A stretch of DNA of 64,000 nt, taken from the NCBI RefSeq assembly GCF_028640845.1, contig NC_080539.1:160223236-160287235 (forward strand), written 5' to 3'. Every line of letters starts with the position of its first letter. Position 1 is the stretch's first letter. This document shows, one piece after another, positions 22,001 to 34,400 of the stretch. Under the pieces are notes generated by a model that searched no databases, was not told the origin of the DNA, and saw only the letters and a list, made by a program, of their open reading frames with translations. Source of the DNA: Ahaetulla prasina. Its lineage: Eukaryota; Chordata; Lepidosauria; Squamata; Colubridae. The position numbers and the translations under genes are program-made.

Positions 22001-22770
22001 CCATCTAGAAAGTTAGTAATTACATAGCTCCTAGAGCAAAGTTTTCCCAGGGTAGAAGACCAGCTGCTTTGCACAGGTCTTGATCCCTACTCAAGAGTTC
22101 ATACCATCCCTTAGAAACATTCAAACTGACCAGTAAGTTGCCCTCATAATAGACCTTCACATCTTCCCTTACACTAGAAATAAACCTCTGCGAATTGTCT
22201 GCCTTTAACAGGCATTTTTTGCATCTTTAACATTTCAGCGCATGACTAAGGTAGGATAGGTGTGTGCTCATTTTGACCAATATTCTACCCTTTATGTCTA
22301 TGGAGATTCTCCATCATCCAAGGTCATGGTTGTCTCAAAGGTGCTTTTCCAAAAGTGAACTAAGAACTTTCTTGGCTTATTTTTTTTTTCTTTTGAAAAC
22401 GTTACACTTCTCATTCAAGAAGCTTCAGCAGCTTTTGGAAAGGCAACTTTGGGACAATATTCTATCTTGTTTTTTAATGCTCAGGTTGCATATTTTTCAA
22501 ATAGTTCTAAATGCTTCTTGATCAATCCATCTGGAAACAGCCCAGGAGAAAGCCATTGCTTTTTTCACTAAATGGAAGCATGCACATTTTTAGATGCATT
22601 TCAGTCAACCAAGCTAAACAGGAACAAGCAAGCAAGGGTCCTTGTATTCTAAGTCCCCCTCCCTCTCCCAAATAACCTTGCAATTCAAAACATGGGGAAA
22701 AAAGTAGAAAATGAGTAGAAAAACGTTTTTCAGGTAAATGACGTGAGACAAACTTATTTTGACCGACTGC
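19011..22770. other. Intergenic region downstream of SDC1, nothing recognised
   Basis: AT-rich, no coding pattern, RNA gene or nameable repeat apart from homopolymer runs such as the T/G run at 20273-20290. Some could belong to a longer SDC1 3'UTR isoform, but nothing shows this. Confidence 0.45.
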
Positions 22771-22773
22771 CTT

Positions 22774-24657
22774 TTTATTGCATGTGTATGGTTGTGGAAT
22801 ACAAAACAAACAAAAAAATCAGCAATTGATTGTACTTTTTAGTTTCAAGATTCTATTTTCAAGCTTGACCATTAAAAAAAAAACCACGAGTTTTATTCTT
22901 TGCCTGAAAAAGAAAAGTATTTCCTATGTCTGAGAAAGTCAATGATCATATTTTCCATACATAAAAAGGACACATTACTTAAAAACTTCACCATATAGTT
23001 TCTTGGTACTGTAAGAAGCTGACAGCCTGTTTTCACTCACTGAAGCTTGTAACCCATCAAGGGTCTTTCCAACAGGAAGAGATAAGAAAGGCACCAACTG
23101 TGCAGTGGGCAGCAAGTCACAATTATGCTCCTTCTGAAATATTTACTCCAGCTGAACATTGCATATTTCCTCACAGTGCACTAGTGTAGCCCCATCCTTT
23201 TATCTAAACTTTGCTAGAAGCAGAAAAATATATTGCAAACCAAAAAAATGATGAAACAAAGAGCCTAAATTGGATGCAAGTGTTTTCTTATAAACCCAAA
23301 ACCTCTACAAAACATTGCGGTATAGATTATTCACATCCATATCCTCCTCCTGTGCATTACGGAAATAATATGTCTATGCTTCTTTATTCTAAACAGAAAT
23401 TTTCCTGTTAGGAGAGATCATCGTCTTTTCCAAACATGGCGAACACACTTAAATACTGGTTCAGAAGTGCCAACATTCATTGATTTGGTCCCAGTGATAC
23501 AAAACCGAGCCATCACCTCCCGACATTAAATTTGGGACACCACAACGGTGATGAAGGCACACAATCCATTCCTACCTCCCTCTTCTACACAAAATAATTT
23601 CTGAAGATCTTTGAACTTCAAAATCTCTTAATGTTCTCGGCTGGACCGAGATAAAAGTCATCACCCATGTACATAATTCCCCTAGGCCCTGCATGTCAAA
23701 AAGGTGCGCTCCCTGAATTCCTACTGCAAACACCAATCTAATAGGATTCTAATCCCTGGGATTTGGCAGAAACAGGAACCCTCATTAGCCTTGGCATGCT
23801 TTATCCTGTAAGTTGCAGGCCACACCTGGCATTCTAGATACTATGCGAGAGAAGTTTCAAGGCGGCAGTGTTGAGAAGCCATTATCAAAAACTCAGTGCA
23901 GAAGAGGTAGAGAAAAAGTACTGGTCCCAATGCTAGGACTGGCGTGGGGGTTTTGTGCAGCGAGCAGCAGAGATATTGCAGTAAGATCAAAAGAAGAGGA
24001 AAAGGGGTGAACGTCTTAAATATCTACTTCCCTAGGTGGTTGCTTCAGAATTTGAAGCATCGGTGATACACCATTTCTCCCACTGAGCTCTAGTGGAATC
24101 ATACTTCTATTAGAGAACTCCACCTCTCTGGTCAGATCTGTAACTTTTCAGGTGGACTTCCCACACTATTGGCTTATTTATTCAGGGACTTAGCATTAAT
24201 GGCCAAAATGGGGAAAATTAACTGCCGAAAGCCACACCGTTGTCTTTAAAAAGATTATTTTCTAAAATGTGGCTAGCCAATTTTGCTGGGGAGGGAGGGG
24301 GGTGTAATCTCTGACAACACACATATTGTACCATACGAATTCCTCGGTGCGTTCGTAAGACATCAAGACTATATATATATATACACACATATATATATAC
24401 AGTTGATTCCTTATCTTCCCCTAGGAGTCTTTAGACAAGATAGGAAGTCCCACTTTACAGGTAATCTTTTGTGCAAGAAAGCAGGTAAGGTTTTTATTAA
24501 TCCCGATTGACTTTGGAGAAATTATAGTTCCCAATGGCAAGGAGGCAGAGCCTTAGATTCAGTCTTATGGCTTTTAGTTTTCCCCCCTTTTAAATTGCAG
24601 CGAGAACTCATGATGTCCAGGAATAAGAAAACGGTCTTTAGTTTTCGCTCAGTGTGT
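22774..24657 (-). other. SDC1: Probable SDC1 3'UTR
   Basis: Lies directly after the stop codon. AATAAA signals on the minus strand are at 24498-24493, 24182-24177, 23388-23383 and 22779-22774. Use of the last would give about 1.9 kb, near the length expected for vertebrate SDC1 transcripts. No obvious transposon lies inside, unlike the flanks. Which signal is used cannot be told from sequence. Confidence 0.4.
24493..24498 (-). promoter_or_regulatory. First AATAAA after the SDC1 stop
   Basis: A canonical hexamer 160 bases past the stop codon; it may give a short transcript form. Three more lie further downstream. Confidence 0.3.
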
Positions 24658-24824
24658 TCATGCATAGAATTCTTCTTGCTTGTGTGGTTTTTGATAGCCT
24701 CCATTCGATTGTTTTGGCTCATCCAATGAATAACTTCCTTCATCTTTTTTCTTCATTCTATATAGCATGAATGCAACTAGGAATCCAGCAAAGAGTAAGC
24801 CTACGAGTCCACCAGCGATGACTC
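24658..24824 (-). CDS. SDC1: SDC1 exon 5, coding part: transmembrane and cytoplasmic domains
   Basis: 167 bases. The transmembrane helix starts [12 protein letters not shown] and holds the GGxxG dimerisation motif. The cytoplasmic tail follows: [10 protein letters not shown] (binds the cytoskeletal linkers ezrin and Src-type kinases), a variable stretch one residue shorter than in human (NGGYQKP versus NGGAYQKP), and EEFYA then TGA. Acceptor CCCACAG|G. Confidence 0.96.
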
Positions 24825-27800
24825 CTGTGGGAGAAAAAAAGGATAACGTTTACATTTTCAAGCTAGAACCAAAGTGGAAAGAGAGGTTGTTCTAACCTCT
24901 GAGGGAGATTATTGCCAAAGGATATCATCAAGGAAATTCTGTATACTGAATTCAAAAGATAAAGCAATCTAAACAGCCATCTTTTTTCTCCCATATCCTC
25001 AAAAGCAATCTCTGTTTATGGTAAAAGTATTTTCAATCAACTTTTGTGCACATCTTTACAATCTTTAAAATAATTATAGGATCTTTAACATATGAACATT
25101 TGCTTCAACAGCTACTAGTTTCTCTGCCTCAGCTGACTTCTGTGGTTCATGATTTGCCAGGCTCCAGGTATTAGCAAAGGTATAAACATATCGTTATAAG
25201 AAAGTTCACATCAGACCCACAATACTCTTTTGAAATATTAAGGATGATAACCACCTAAAAACATCGGAAAAAACTAATGCAAAATGTCATGATTTCAAAA
25301 TGCTAGACACATTCTTAGAAGTCATTGCTAAAAGAAAATTTGAGATTATAGTGCACAATGGAACAAATTTAGCAATATGAAGAAAATCCATAGTTCTCTG
25401 AGGAAAGAATGAAGGATAAATGTACCAAAATAAAGAACTATGGATGGGCAGCAGAAAGAAATGATTATTGGGTCCCTCTTCATTGCAGGGAAGGGAAGGG
25501 AAGGGAAAAGGAAAGGGAAGGGAAGAGGGGGGGAGGGGGGAAAGGGAAAGGGAAGAAGGGGGAAAGGGAAAGGGAAGGAAAGGGGAAAGGAAAGGAAAAG
25601 GGGAAAGAAGAAAAAAGGAAAGGAAAAGAAAGGAATGGAAAGGAGAGGAGAGGAGAGGAGAGGAGAGGAGAGGAGAGGAGGGGAGAGGAAAAGACATCCA
25701 CAACATCAGAGTTATATTTTAATTGGCTTTACAAATAATCTAGTTGCATAAAGGTGTGTGATTTCCTTTTGCACACACCTTTATCTGAGCCATTCAACTA
25801 TTTGATTCTAGATTTTGGCTTTAAAATCCATGACCAAGACCAACTAGTTGTGAGCATCTTTAAGCTCTGTTGTAATGCCCTGCAGTAACTGTCACATTCT
25901 GTCAGAAATAACGTCCATTATAGACATTGATATAAAACAATTAATATTATACAGAAAACAGTGTTGGCTGTTCAACCATGAATGTAAACCAATGTATTGA
26001 ACATACATAAATTTATATGGAGGGTTGGTGCATTTCAATATACAGAAATAACATATACCCCGTTCAGATACATACATATACATTTGTAGATACATAAATA
26101 CCAGACCTATGCAATATTTGAGTTTCAGTTCCCAAATGGTGTTTCAGTACTTGTAGGAGCATGAATTTAGTAGATCTACAGATCTTTAAAACAATGGTGT
26201 CTTCTCTCAGGGTTATGTAGCAGGTTTGAGGAGAGTAGGGCCAACTACTTGACCTTGGAAGAACAACAACTTTAAAGTATTATAGATAGGTGGCATATTT
26301 GTATCTCCATGCACTGCTCCAAATATATTTTTGGAACTAAATCTGAAGTGCTGCACAGTCCTAATACACCCCAAAACAAACACAGGCCTACCTCCTAGCA
26401 CTTCTTTCCTGTCCATTAACCCTTCGGATTTTGCGTCCTTGGCTTCTGTATCGGCCATCCTATTTTCTGTTTCAACGTCCTTTGCATTCATTTGATTTTC
26501 CTCATGTGTTGAAAATATAAAATCTCCCTGTTTGGAAGAAAGAGACATAAATGATGTTAAGTTTCAAGGCCCCTATATTTTAAATACACATCCATGTATC
26601 CCAAGGGATCCAGCACTGTGTCACACGTTCCAAAGCCTGCATCTAAAACAGTTAAATTTTAATATGTATCAGGAGTAACTGATAACTAAGAAGTGACGAA
26701 AGTACTAGGAAAAGTATTCCAAAGCACTTGTGTTCCAACATACTGCAGTCAATTATTTATCTTATTCTTACCTGATCACCAGAACCATATTCTTGGAAGC
26801 CATCATTTTCAGGTAGTGGAGAGTTATCCGTTACAGCAGTAGAAGACACTACAGTGGGTAGGGCACTATTCAAATTTCTCTCACTTTCTGGCACCATGCC
26901 AAGCGAGCGTGTTTCGTCAATATTAGATTCGTCTTGAATATCAATGAATTTGACTGTGCTAGCAGCCCGAGAAGTCGTAATTCTGGCTGTGGAAACGTGA
27001 TGTGCTATTGGGAGGCTTGTTGTCAACGCAGCAGGTTTTGTTGTGTCTGGCTCCGTAATTGAGTCAAAGCCTTCGAGAGTTACTGGTGGCTCCTTGGATA
27101 CGACAGCAGTATCTGGAAACTCGGGTATGCTTGCTGTAGAGACAGGTACCCTTGAATAATCTTCCGCAGGGCTGTCTGTTACTTGAACCTTTGTTTGAGC
27201 ATCTCTAAAGCTGGTAGAAACTTCAGGCATCAGAGAAGTATTTGTGCTTTCTTGTAATGGAACATTGTAGGCAATCACTTCATCTTCTATCGGAGAACCT
27301 AACATCAAAATTAATTTTAATCAGGATTCGAAAGTAAAGTATAATGCTACAGTAAGAGAAACCTTGGCCAAATAGTCTGAAGAATTCCACCCCACATTTT
27401 TAATAATCCCACTTGATGTCATCCGAATGTTCCTTACCAATGCTGCAAAAACTCTTCTGTTCCCCTGTATTTGAAGACGTTACAAGCCTTTGCAACATTT
27501 ATTTGCTAAAATGAGACCTGCCAGATTAAACAAAGCCTACCTAGCCCTCCAAAAGGCTTACAAAAAGAATATGAGGATGATAGTCCTTTGTCACTACTCC
27601 TTCCTAAGCCGTTCCAGTTTAAGGAATGTCACCTTTGATTTATGGACTCTACAAGGTAGGCCACACTAAGAAACAAATGCTATGTAGGTCAGCACTACTT
27701 TTACATAGTAGCAGAATCTTGCGAGTCTGAATGTGCTTTTCCCCTTCCCTCATTTTATCTTCGCGTGAACTAGGGAGGGGCTTGTCTGAGATGTTTTCTC

Positions 27801-29834
27801 AAATTAGTTTCTCAGCCCACGCTAAAGTCCCTCTTATCCGATCATTGCCTTGGAAGAGCTCTTTCCCTTCTTGTTTAATGCAAATCCCTTTGCTCTCTAA
27901 AACAGGGGTCCCCAACCTGTGGTCTGTGGCCTAGTAGTGTAATTGCCACTGGGCCGCGTGAGGGACCGGCTGGTGCGGTGCCTCTGTGCGTGCATATGGC
28001 CCCACTTGTGCTCACGTTGTTGTGGGTGCTCCCAGCACCTGAGCTCACGTCGCTGCAAATGTTGCGTGCACTCGCGTGCACATGTGCTTTTCCCTCTCAC
28101 AAAATCATCCCCTCTTTTCCCTCTGTGCCACCAACCCGGAAAGGTTAGGGAATTCTGCTCTAAAGGGACAAAGGTGTATCACCTTTTCTAAGCCATGGGC
28201 AGTACTAAACCTCAATCTCATTTCATATAGCACTTAAATTATAGTGTTTATGTTTATATTTTCTTCAACCTTCTATTTAATAGCATTCCTTTATATCACA
28301 TTTTTAAAATGCAGCTAGAGAGCGTCTATGGGGATTTCTAGGCGATGCAGACTTTATTAGGAGTTTATTTATAAATAAATTTATAAATATTAGGAGCAAA
28401 CGTGACCTCAGGTTGTACAACTTGGATTTATTATAAGGTAGCATGCAACCATAGAGAAATTCAGCAACTGGAAACCTTATATTGTATGAATTTCTTTAAC
28501 CCCCTTTCCAAATTTTCTGAAGCAATAATCATTATTGCTCTCCTGGCAATAAATGTTAATTCCCTATGTTAACACTTTTTTTTAATTATTATTTTTATTT
28601 GAATTTATATCCCGCCATTCTCCGAAGACTCAGGGCGGCTTACATTGTGTTAAGCAATAGTCTTCATCCATTTGTATATTATATACAAAGTCAACTTTTA
28701 TTGCCCCCAACAATCTGGGTCCTCATTTTACCTACCTTATAAAGGATGGAAGGCTGAGTCAACCTTGGGCCTAGTGGGACTTGAACTTGCAGTAATTGCA
28801 AGCAGCTGTGTTAATAATAAACAGACTTAGTCTGCTGAGCCACCAGAGGCCCCTTAAGCACTTAAGCAAGAGTTTTATTTACAATAGAAGAACAGAGAAC
28901 TAAGCATACCTGCACCCGATGATAAACCAGAAAATGAATCATCGTCATCTCCAGATGAATCCTGGTCCTCAGGGGGTAGACTGATGTCCATTGGTTGCTT
29001 TAGAATAGAAAATCATTGTATTATATATATTAGAATACATCTAGCTAACTGAACAGGCCACATGACTGAATACTAATTAAACACTCATTATGCTGGCTAG
29101 GATGCAAGATTTTATATTGCCCCTCTCACGGCCTTTGCATGGACACACAGCACACCTGTATTTTTTTCTGGAAAGAGAGCCTACTATTCCTTACTGTATT
29201 GGGGATGCATGTAATATAAATGCTTGGAGAAGAAAATAAGTCAAAGGCCATACTATGATAATTCAACATTGAAAAAATAAATCAACTCTACTCTTGGCTC
29301 AAGCCATTCAAACTCCGCTTCGCATGCTATAGGCTATAAAGTGAAGGTTCATCCATGGTCGCAGTGAAGAATAATCAAAATTATCCTGCTTGAAGAAATT
29401 CTATAGCACAGACATTTTTTGCATTTGCATTTTGCATTTGCATTTTCGATGATATACCTGCAGTTAGTCCTTGATTTACAACCAACAGCACTGAAAAAAA
29501 GTGACTTACGATTGGTTTTTACACTTACAACTGTTGCAGCATCCCCATGGTCATATGAACAAATTTTGGGTACTTGGCCACTGGCATGTATTATGACTGT
29601 CCAAGGGACATGTGATCACCATTTACAACCTTCCCAGCCAGCTTCCCATACACAAAGTCAATGGAGGAAGCCAGATTCGCTTAACAAACAAGATTCACTT
29701 AACAACTGCAATGATTTGTTTAACAACTGTAGCAAAAATGTCAAAAAATGGGGGCAAAACTCCCTTAACAACTGCCTGGTTTAGCAACAGAAATACATAA
29801 AAGTCAGGCATTCATAGGATTCAGAACCATCCAC

Positions 29835-29872
<38 letters not shown>

Positions 29873-31399
29873 CTTTTACTGTTTGTGCAAATGTACACAT
29901 GTGGGTATTCTGTAATGGTTTTCCTTTTGTTCTGTTAGCCTGAGATGTTTTTAGATATCAGAGAAGCCCCAGAACAATCAATTTTCATGGGTTTGTTTCT
30001 GGAGCAGGAATCTAAGCAATTAGCCCTTCTACATGTTGATGGATCTTACATTATGATGAAGATGGGTCTCTTTCAACAGGGGCCTGGGATAACCCAATAG
30101 GGGCCTGGGATAACCCACACCCTTTAAGGAAATAGATTAAATGTTGGCAAAAGTTTGCTACCATTAAATATCACGCAAACTTTTGCCAACATTTAATCTA
30201 TTTCCTTAAATAATTGTGTGGTGAACTTCTTTAACAGCATTAACCCAACTATGGATGAAACATCAAGCCACAGAGCCTTACAAATCATAGTCCAGTTCTT
30301 CCACACTAGAACAGTGTCATTACAATAAAGCTCTCATAAAACGACAACCTATCTCTTAAAATCTCTACTGAGGTCGACCACCTTCTAATATAGATCATAA
30401 GAAGAAAGTGTTAGGAAGAATGAAAACACCTTTTAGAAACAATAACCATTGCAGGCTGGTGAATTCTGGGAGTTGAAGTCCACAAGTTGCTAAGAGGACC
30501 CCTGATCTAATCTGATGAGCCACTTGAAGTCCTTTAGTATTACATTCCTACAAATAAACATTACCTTTGCTCCCCTCACACTGATAATATTAAGATTAAT
30601 CCCCATCGTATCTTCCCCTCATGTATTTTATAACGAAAGTTATTTTATACCCCCAGATCTCTCTGATCTAATCTATGACTATGAACTGGTCTGCATGAAT
30701 AACTTGAGATAACAGCCACAATATAGCCACACTGGCCAAAGTCATCCTTTGGGAAGATGGGCGGCATAAACATTTAATTAATAAAAATAAACACAACTTT
30801 GGCTAGTGACTGTGAAGCAATAGCTCTATATTCCCTTTGGGCCTCACCATACAATGCTCTTCAGAGAAAGACATGTGCAGAGCCATCTTATCTATATTGC
30901 TTGATTATATATTTCCATTCTGCTTTAAGTTATGTCAGTAGGTCACTGAAATTGTTTTTCCACTTGTAAAGGAACAGCAGGATTAATAATTTCTTTCTCT
31001 CCATAGAGAAATCAAGTTAGCCATTAATAATTTACCTACTTGCTATTAAGAAAGAAAAGTTGGAGATGGAATGAAAAGCAAGTATTCCTAGTAGCATGTT
31101 TGTGCTTTCTGCACTAAGCTATCTATGCAGAAAATTCCTCAGAAAGAGTGCAGAGAAGAGCATTGAAGATGACAAGAGGCTAAACCATATGATCAGTGAT
31201 GGGGTCATAATTTTTTAACAACCGGTTCTGTGCCCTAATGATTGGCTGGGTGAGCGTGGCTGAGTGGGTTCATGTGACTGAGTGGGCATGGCCAACTCTA
31301 GGTCACTTATGTGGGTGGTACCTGTATGGGACAGGCAGGGTTGGGGAGGGAATCCAGGGGTCTCGGTAGGAGTGGGACGAAAGATGGAACCTCTCTCTC

Positions 31400-31435
<36 letters not shown>

Positions 31436-31456
31436 AGAGGGAGGGAGGGAGGGAGG

Positions 31457-31490
<34 letters not shown>

Positions 31491-34400
31491 CGGGTGGGGT
31501 CAGCCGGTGGTCCGATTTGCTGATTCTCCGAACCATGCAGAATCGGATCAACTGGTTCAGGCGAACCAGTCTGAACCGGCATCAGCCCACCTCTGCATAT
31601 GATGAACAACTGAGGGAATTATGTATGTCTAATCTAACAAAGATAGCAGTCTTTCAGTACTTGAGGAGCTGTAATAGTCTGTCCACTATTTAAACAGTAA
31701 AGTAAAATAAGTAAAAAATTAATGGGACAATAACAGTGAATAATGAATAGTGACCAATAGATTGGTTATGAACACTAAGACTGAATGGAAAATTGAAAGC
31801 TTCATCTTTGGCACAGACGGTAGAGGATACTGGTACTAGCCTGGCCTCTGTGGTGGACTGGGGAATCCTGGGAGTTGAAGTCCACACATCTTGAAGTTGT
31901 CGCAGTTGAGAAGCATTGCTATAAATCATACCACTCTCAACTATAGGTTGTTAGAAAACGTAAGACGCCAACAGCTTGGCTGCAGTACCTCCTGCCAGCG
32001 GTTTTATTCAATAGCAGAATTTCCCCACCTGATATGGTTATTAATCAGGTTTACATCTTTTAAATGAAAACCAGTAAATTAATTTTCAGGCAACATATCA
32101 CACATGGACATGATTTTTTTTCTTTCAAATGTACAGAATTAAGCTTTGGGGGAAAAACAAAACAGATTTGAATGAATTATTTGGAGCACCACCAATTCCA
32201 ATCCCAGCGCAAAAAGCACACGAAACCATTTACTTTTGAACGACCCCTATCCTAATTAAAAGTAAGAAACTGCAAACACTATTTGATTTTAATTTTACTA
32301 TCCATACAATGTGAAGTATATTCAGACTCTTTTCTTGTACAAGCTTGTCCTACACAGGTGTGCAGTTAGTTAAAAGTAGCACCCACCTGAAGTATGGAAA
32401 ACAGCTAGAGGGGAGACCTCTGGGTAGAGAAGTAAGCTTACCCATCTTCTCATAAGTAGCCAGACATGCTTGTAACTTTATTTCACCAAGCAATTTGAAC
32501 GTAGATATGTGTCTTAAAGGCAACAGTATAGATAATAAAAGAGCAGAAATTTCAGCAATCTACAAGTTATTTTTCAATCCTTGGCTTTTAAAGACTGGGT
32601 TTTATTGTGTGCCAAGACATTTTAATGTCAGTTGCTCATACACACATTAGCTATTAGATTTCAAACTGCAAGTTTCCCATATTTAGCCTCACACTGTGTT
32701 ATAAGACAAATCGATATGAGGCCTAATTGTAAGAATGACTCCATGGAAATGTTAGCTTAGCTGTATTTGTCCTGTTAATTTGATCCCATCTTTATGGTAA
32801 AACTCACAAAAATTCTAGAAAAGCAATTAATAAAAAAAGGTCAAGTGACTCCAGCAACTTTCTTCTCACATTGCATTCAAATGAGGAAAAAACACAGTAA
32901 AATTCTATTATTATTTTTTTCAGTTCATAATTGGGAAGGGCAACTTCCCAGGAATATCTGAAACAGATATATAATAGGCTGCTATTATGCCAACTATGTT
33001 AAACTGAGTAAACCAAAAGCCACAGATATCTATCTTCAATTTCTCAGGCAGGAAATCAGGTACTCAATAAATATTTCGGGCCATTCATTCCAACAAAGAC
33101 TATGGTAGAGAAGAAACCAAAATGTCTGATCTGCTCCATTTTAGGAAACGAATGCTACATGCACCTCAAAAGGAATGGCACAAACTACAGTTGGCAGAGA
33201 CAACCAGTACTCAATTCAGGGCTAGCCCACCCCTGCAAGAGGGCAAAGGAGGAATCGGTAAAGGAGGAACCAGCGCCTGAGAGGTGGAGGCAAGGCTCAG
33301 CTTTAGACTGGGGCAGGGGCCAGGGTGGGAAGGTTTGGGCTTTGCTTCACGTTACAAGGTGTCTTAGGCTGGCACAGATTCCACTATTGCAAGAGAAGGA
33401 TATGTTCTGCTCAATTCAAGTATAGGCCTGTCACCTGGCAGCAACTACCGTAGGCAAGAATAACAAGGAGGTCAGTTGTTTTTTTCTGAGCTCCAATTAA
33501 GATGGCTGGATGTACATCATCAACTCCTATCAGCTCACTTTGGTTTCATTTGTCTTACTTGTGAAATCCAGAGAAAGAAAAGGATATTTAAAAGCCTGCA
33601 AAGTTTTATTACTTCGGCTCAATGAGGCAGGAAGTTCTGCCTTCTAATTACCTAAATGCAAAATCCTAATGAGCTGCACTAATAATTCATCCAACCACTG
33701 CCAATTGTATTTCAAACATTCTTCCCAACTGATTAGTTTAAAAAATTCCAGAGTTCTTTAATTGGATTATATATACAGTCAAGTAGTGGCTTGCCTATAA
33801 GTAAATAGGCATGAACTCTTGCCTGTTGGGGTTCTAACCTGAAGGTCTAAACCAGGATAACAGTGTGCTATCTGTGAGCCCCAGTGTGCCCACAGACACC
33901 TCCCTGGGCAATTACCAGGCTCCCTACTCCTGCTGACTTTCAAAATATTCGTTCAATTAAAACAAAATTCTGTGGGAAACTCCCATGCTGCTAAGTAGAC
34001 TACTTGTGGCACTGTCATTGTTTCCATGAATTGCTCTGGCTTCGAGAGGCATGCTTCAAAAATCAAAATGCCGGGTGACCACACCATGCTTTGTTTGGGA
34101 AATTGTCTATCTCCCCATCCCTCTCCAAGATAAATGCAGCATTGGGTAGGAAGCCACTTGGCAAATGGGTATTTTGAGACTGGCTACATTAACTGTGTTA
34201 ATTTACAAATCACACAGCTGCCTGCCCCCCTTCTTCCCAGCAGCTATTTTTTAAGAGCTCTCATGGCATGTTCTTATCATTCCAAATCTCTCGGTGTCAA
34301 AGGGTGAGGTGTCACCCAAAACGTTGACTTCTTCTTAGTCTAGATCGGGGTCTCAACTTTGGCAACATTAAGACTTGTGGACTTCCAACTCCCAGAATTC

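Larger units (their letters stand above)
27299..28909 (-). other. SDC1: SDC1 intron 2, 1.6 kb
   Basis: GTATGC to TGTTAG. Contains a hAT element (27903-28157) and a SINE family A copy (28575-28857). Confidence 0.9.

Noticed and set aside
25409..25751. Four overlapping long frames rich in Lys, Glu, Gly, or Ser, Pro, Leu on the other strand
   Set aside because: Artefacts of a homopurine repeat in SDC1 intron 4.
31282..31693. Several open frames of about 100 codons on both strands
   Set aside because: They run through GT, GGGA and GA microsatellites inside a MITE.
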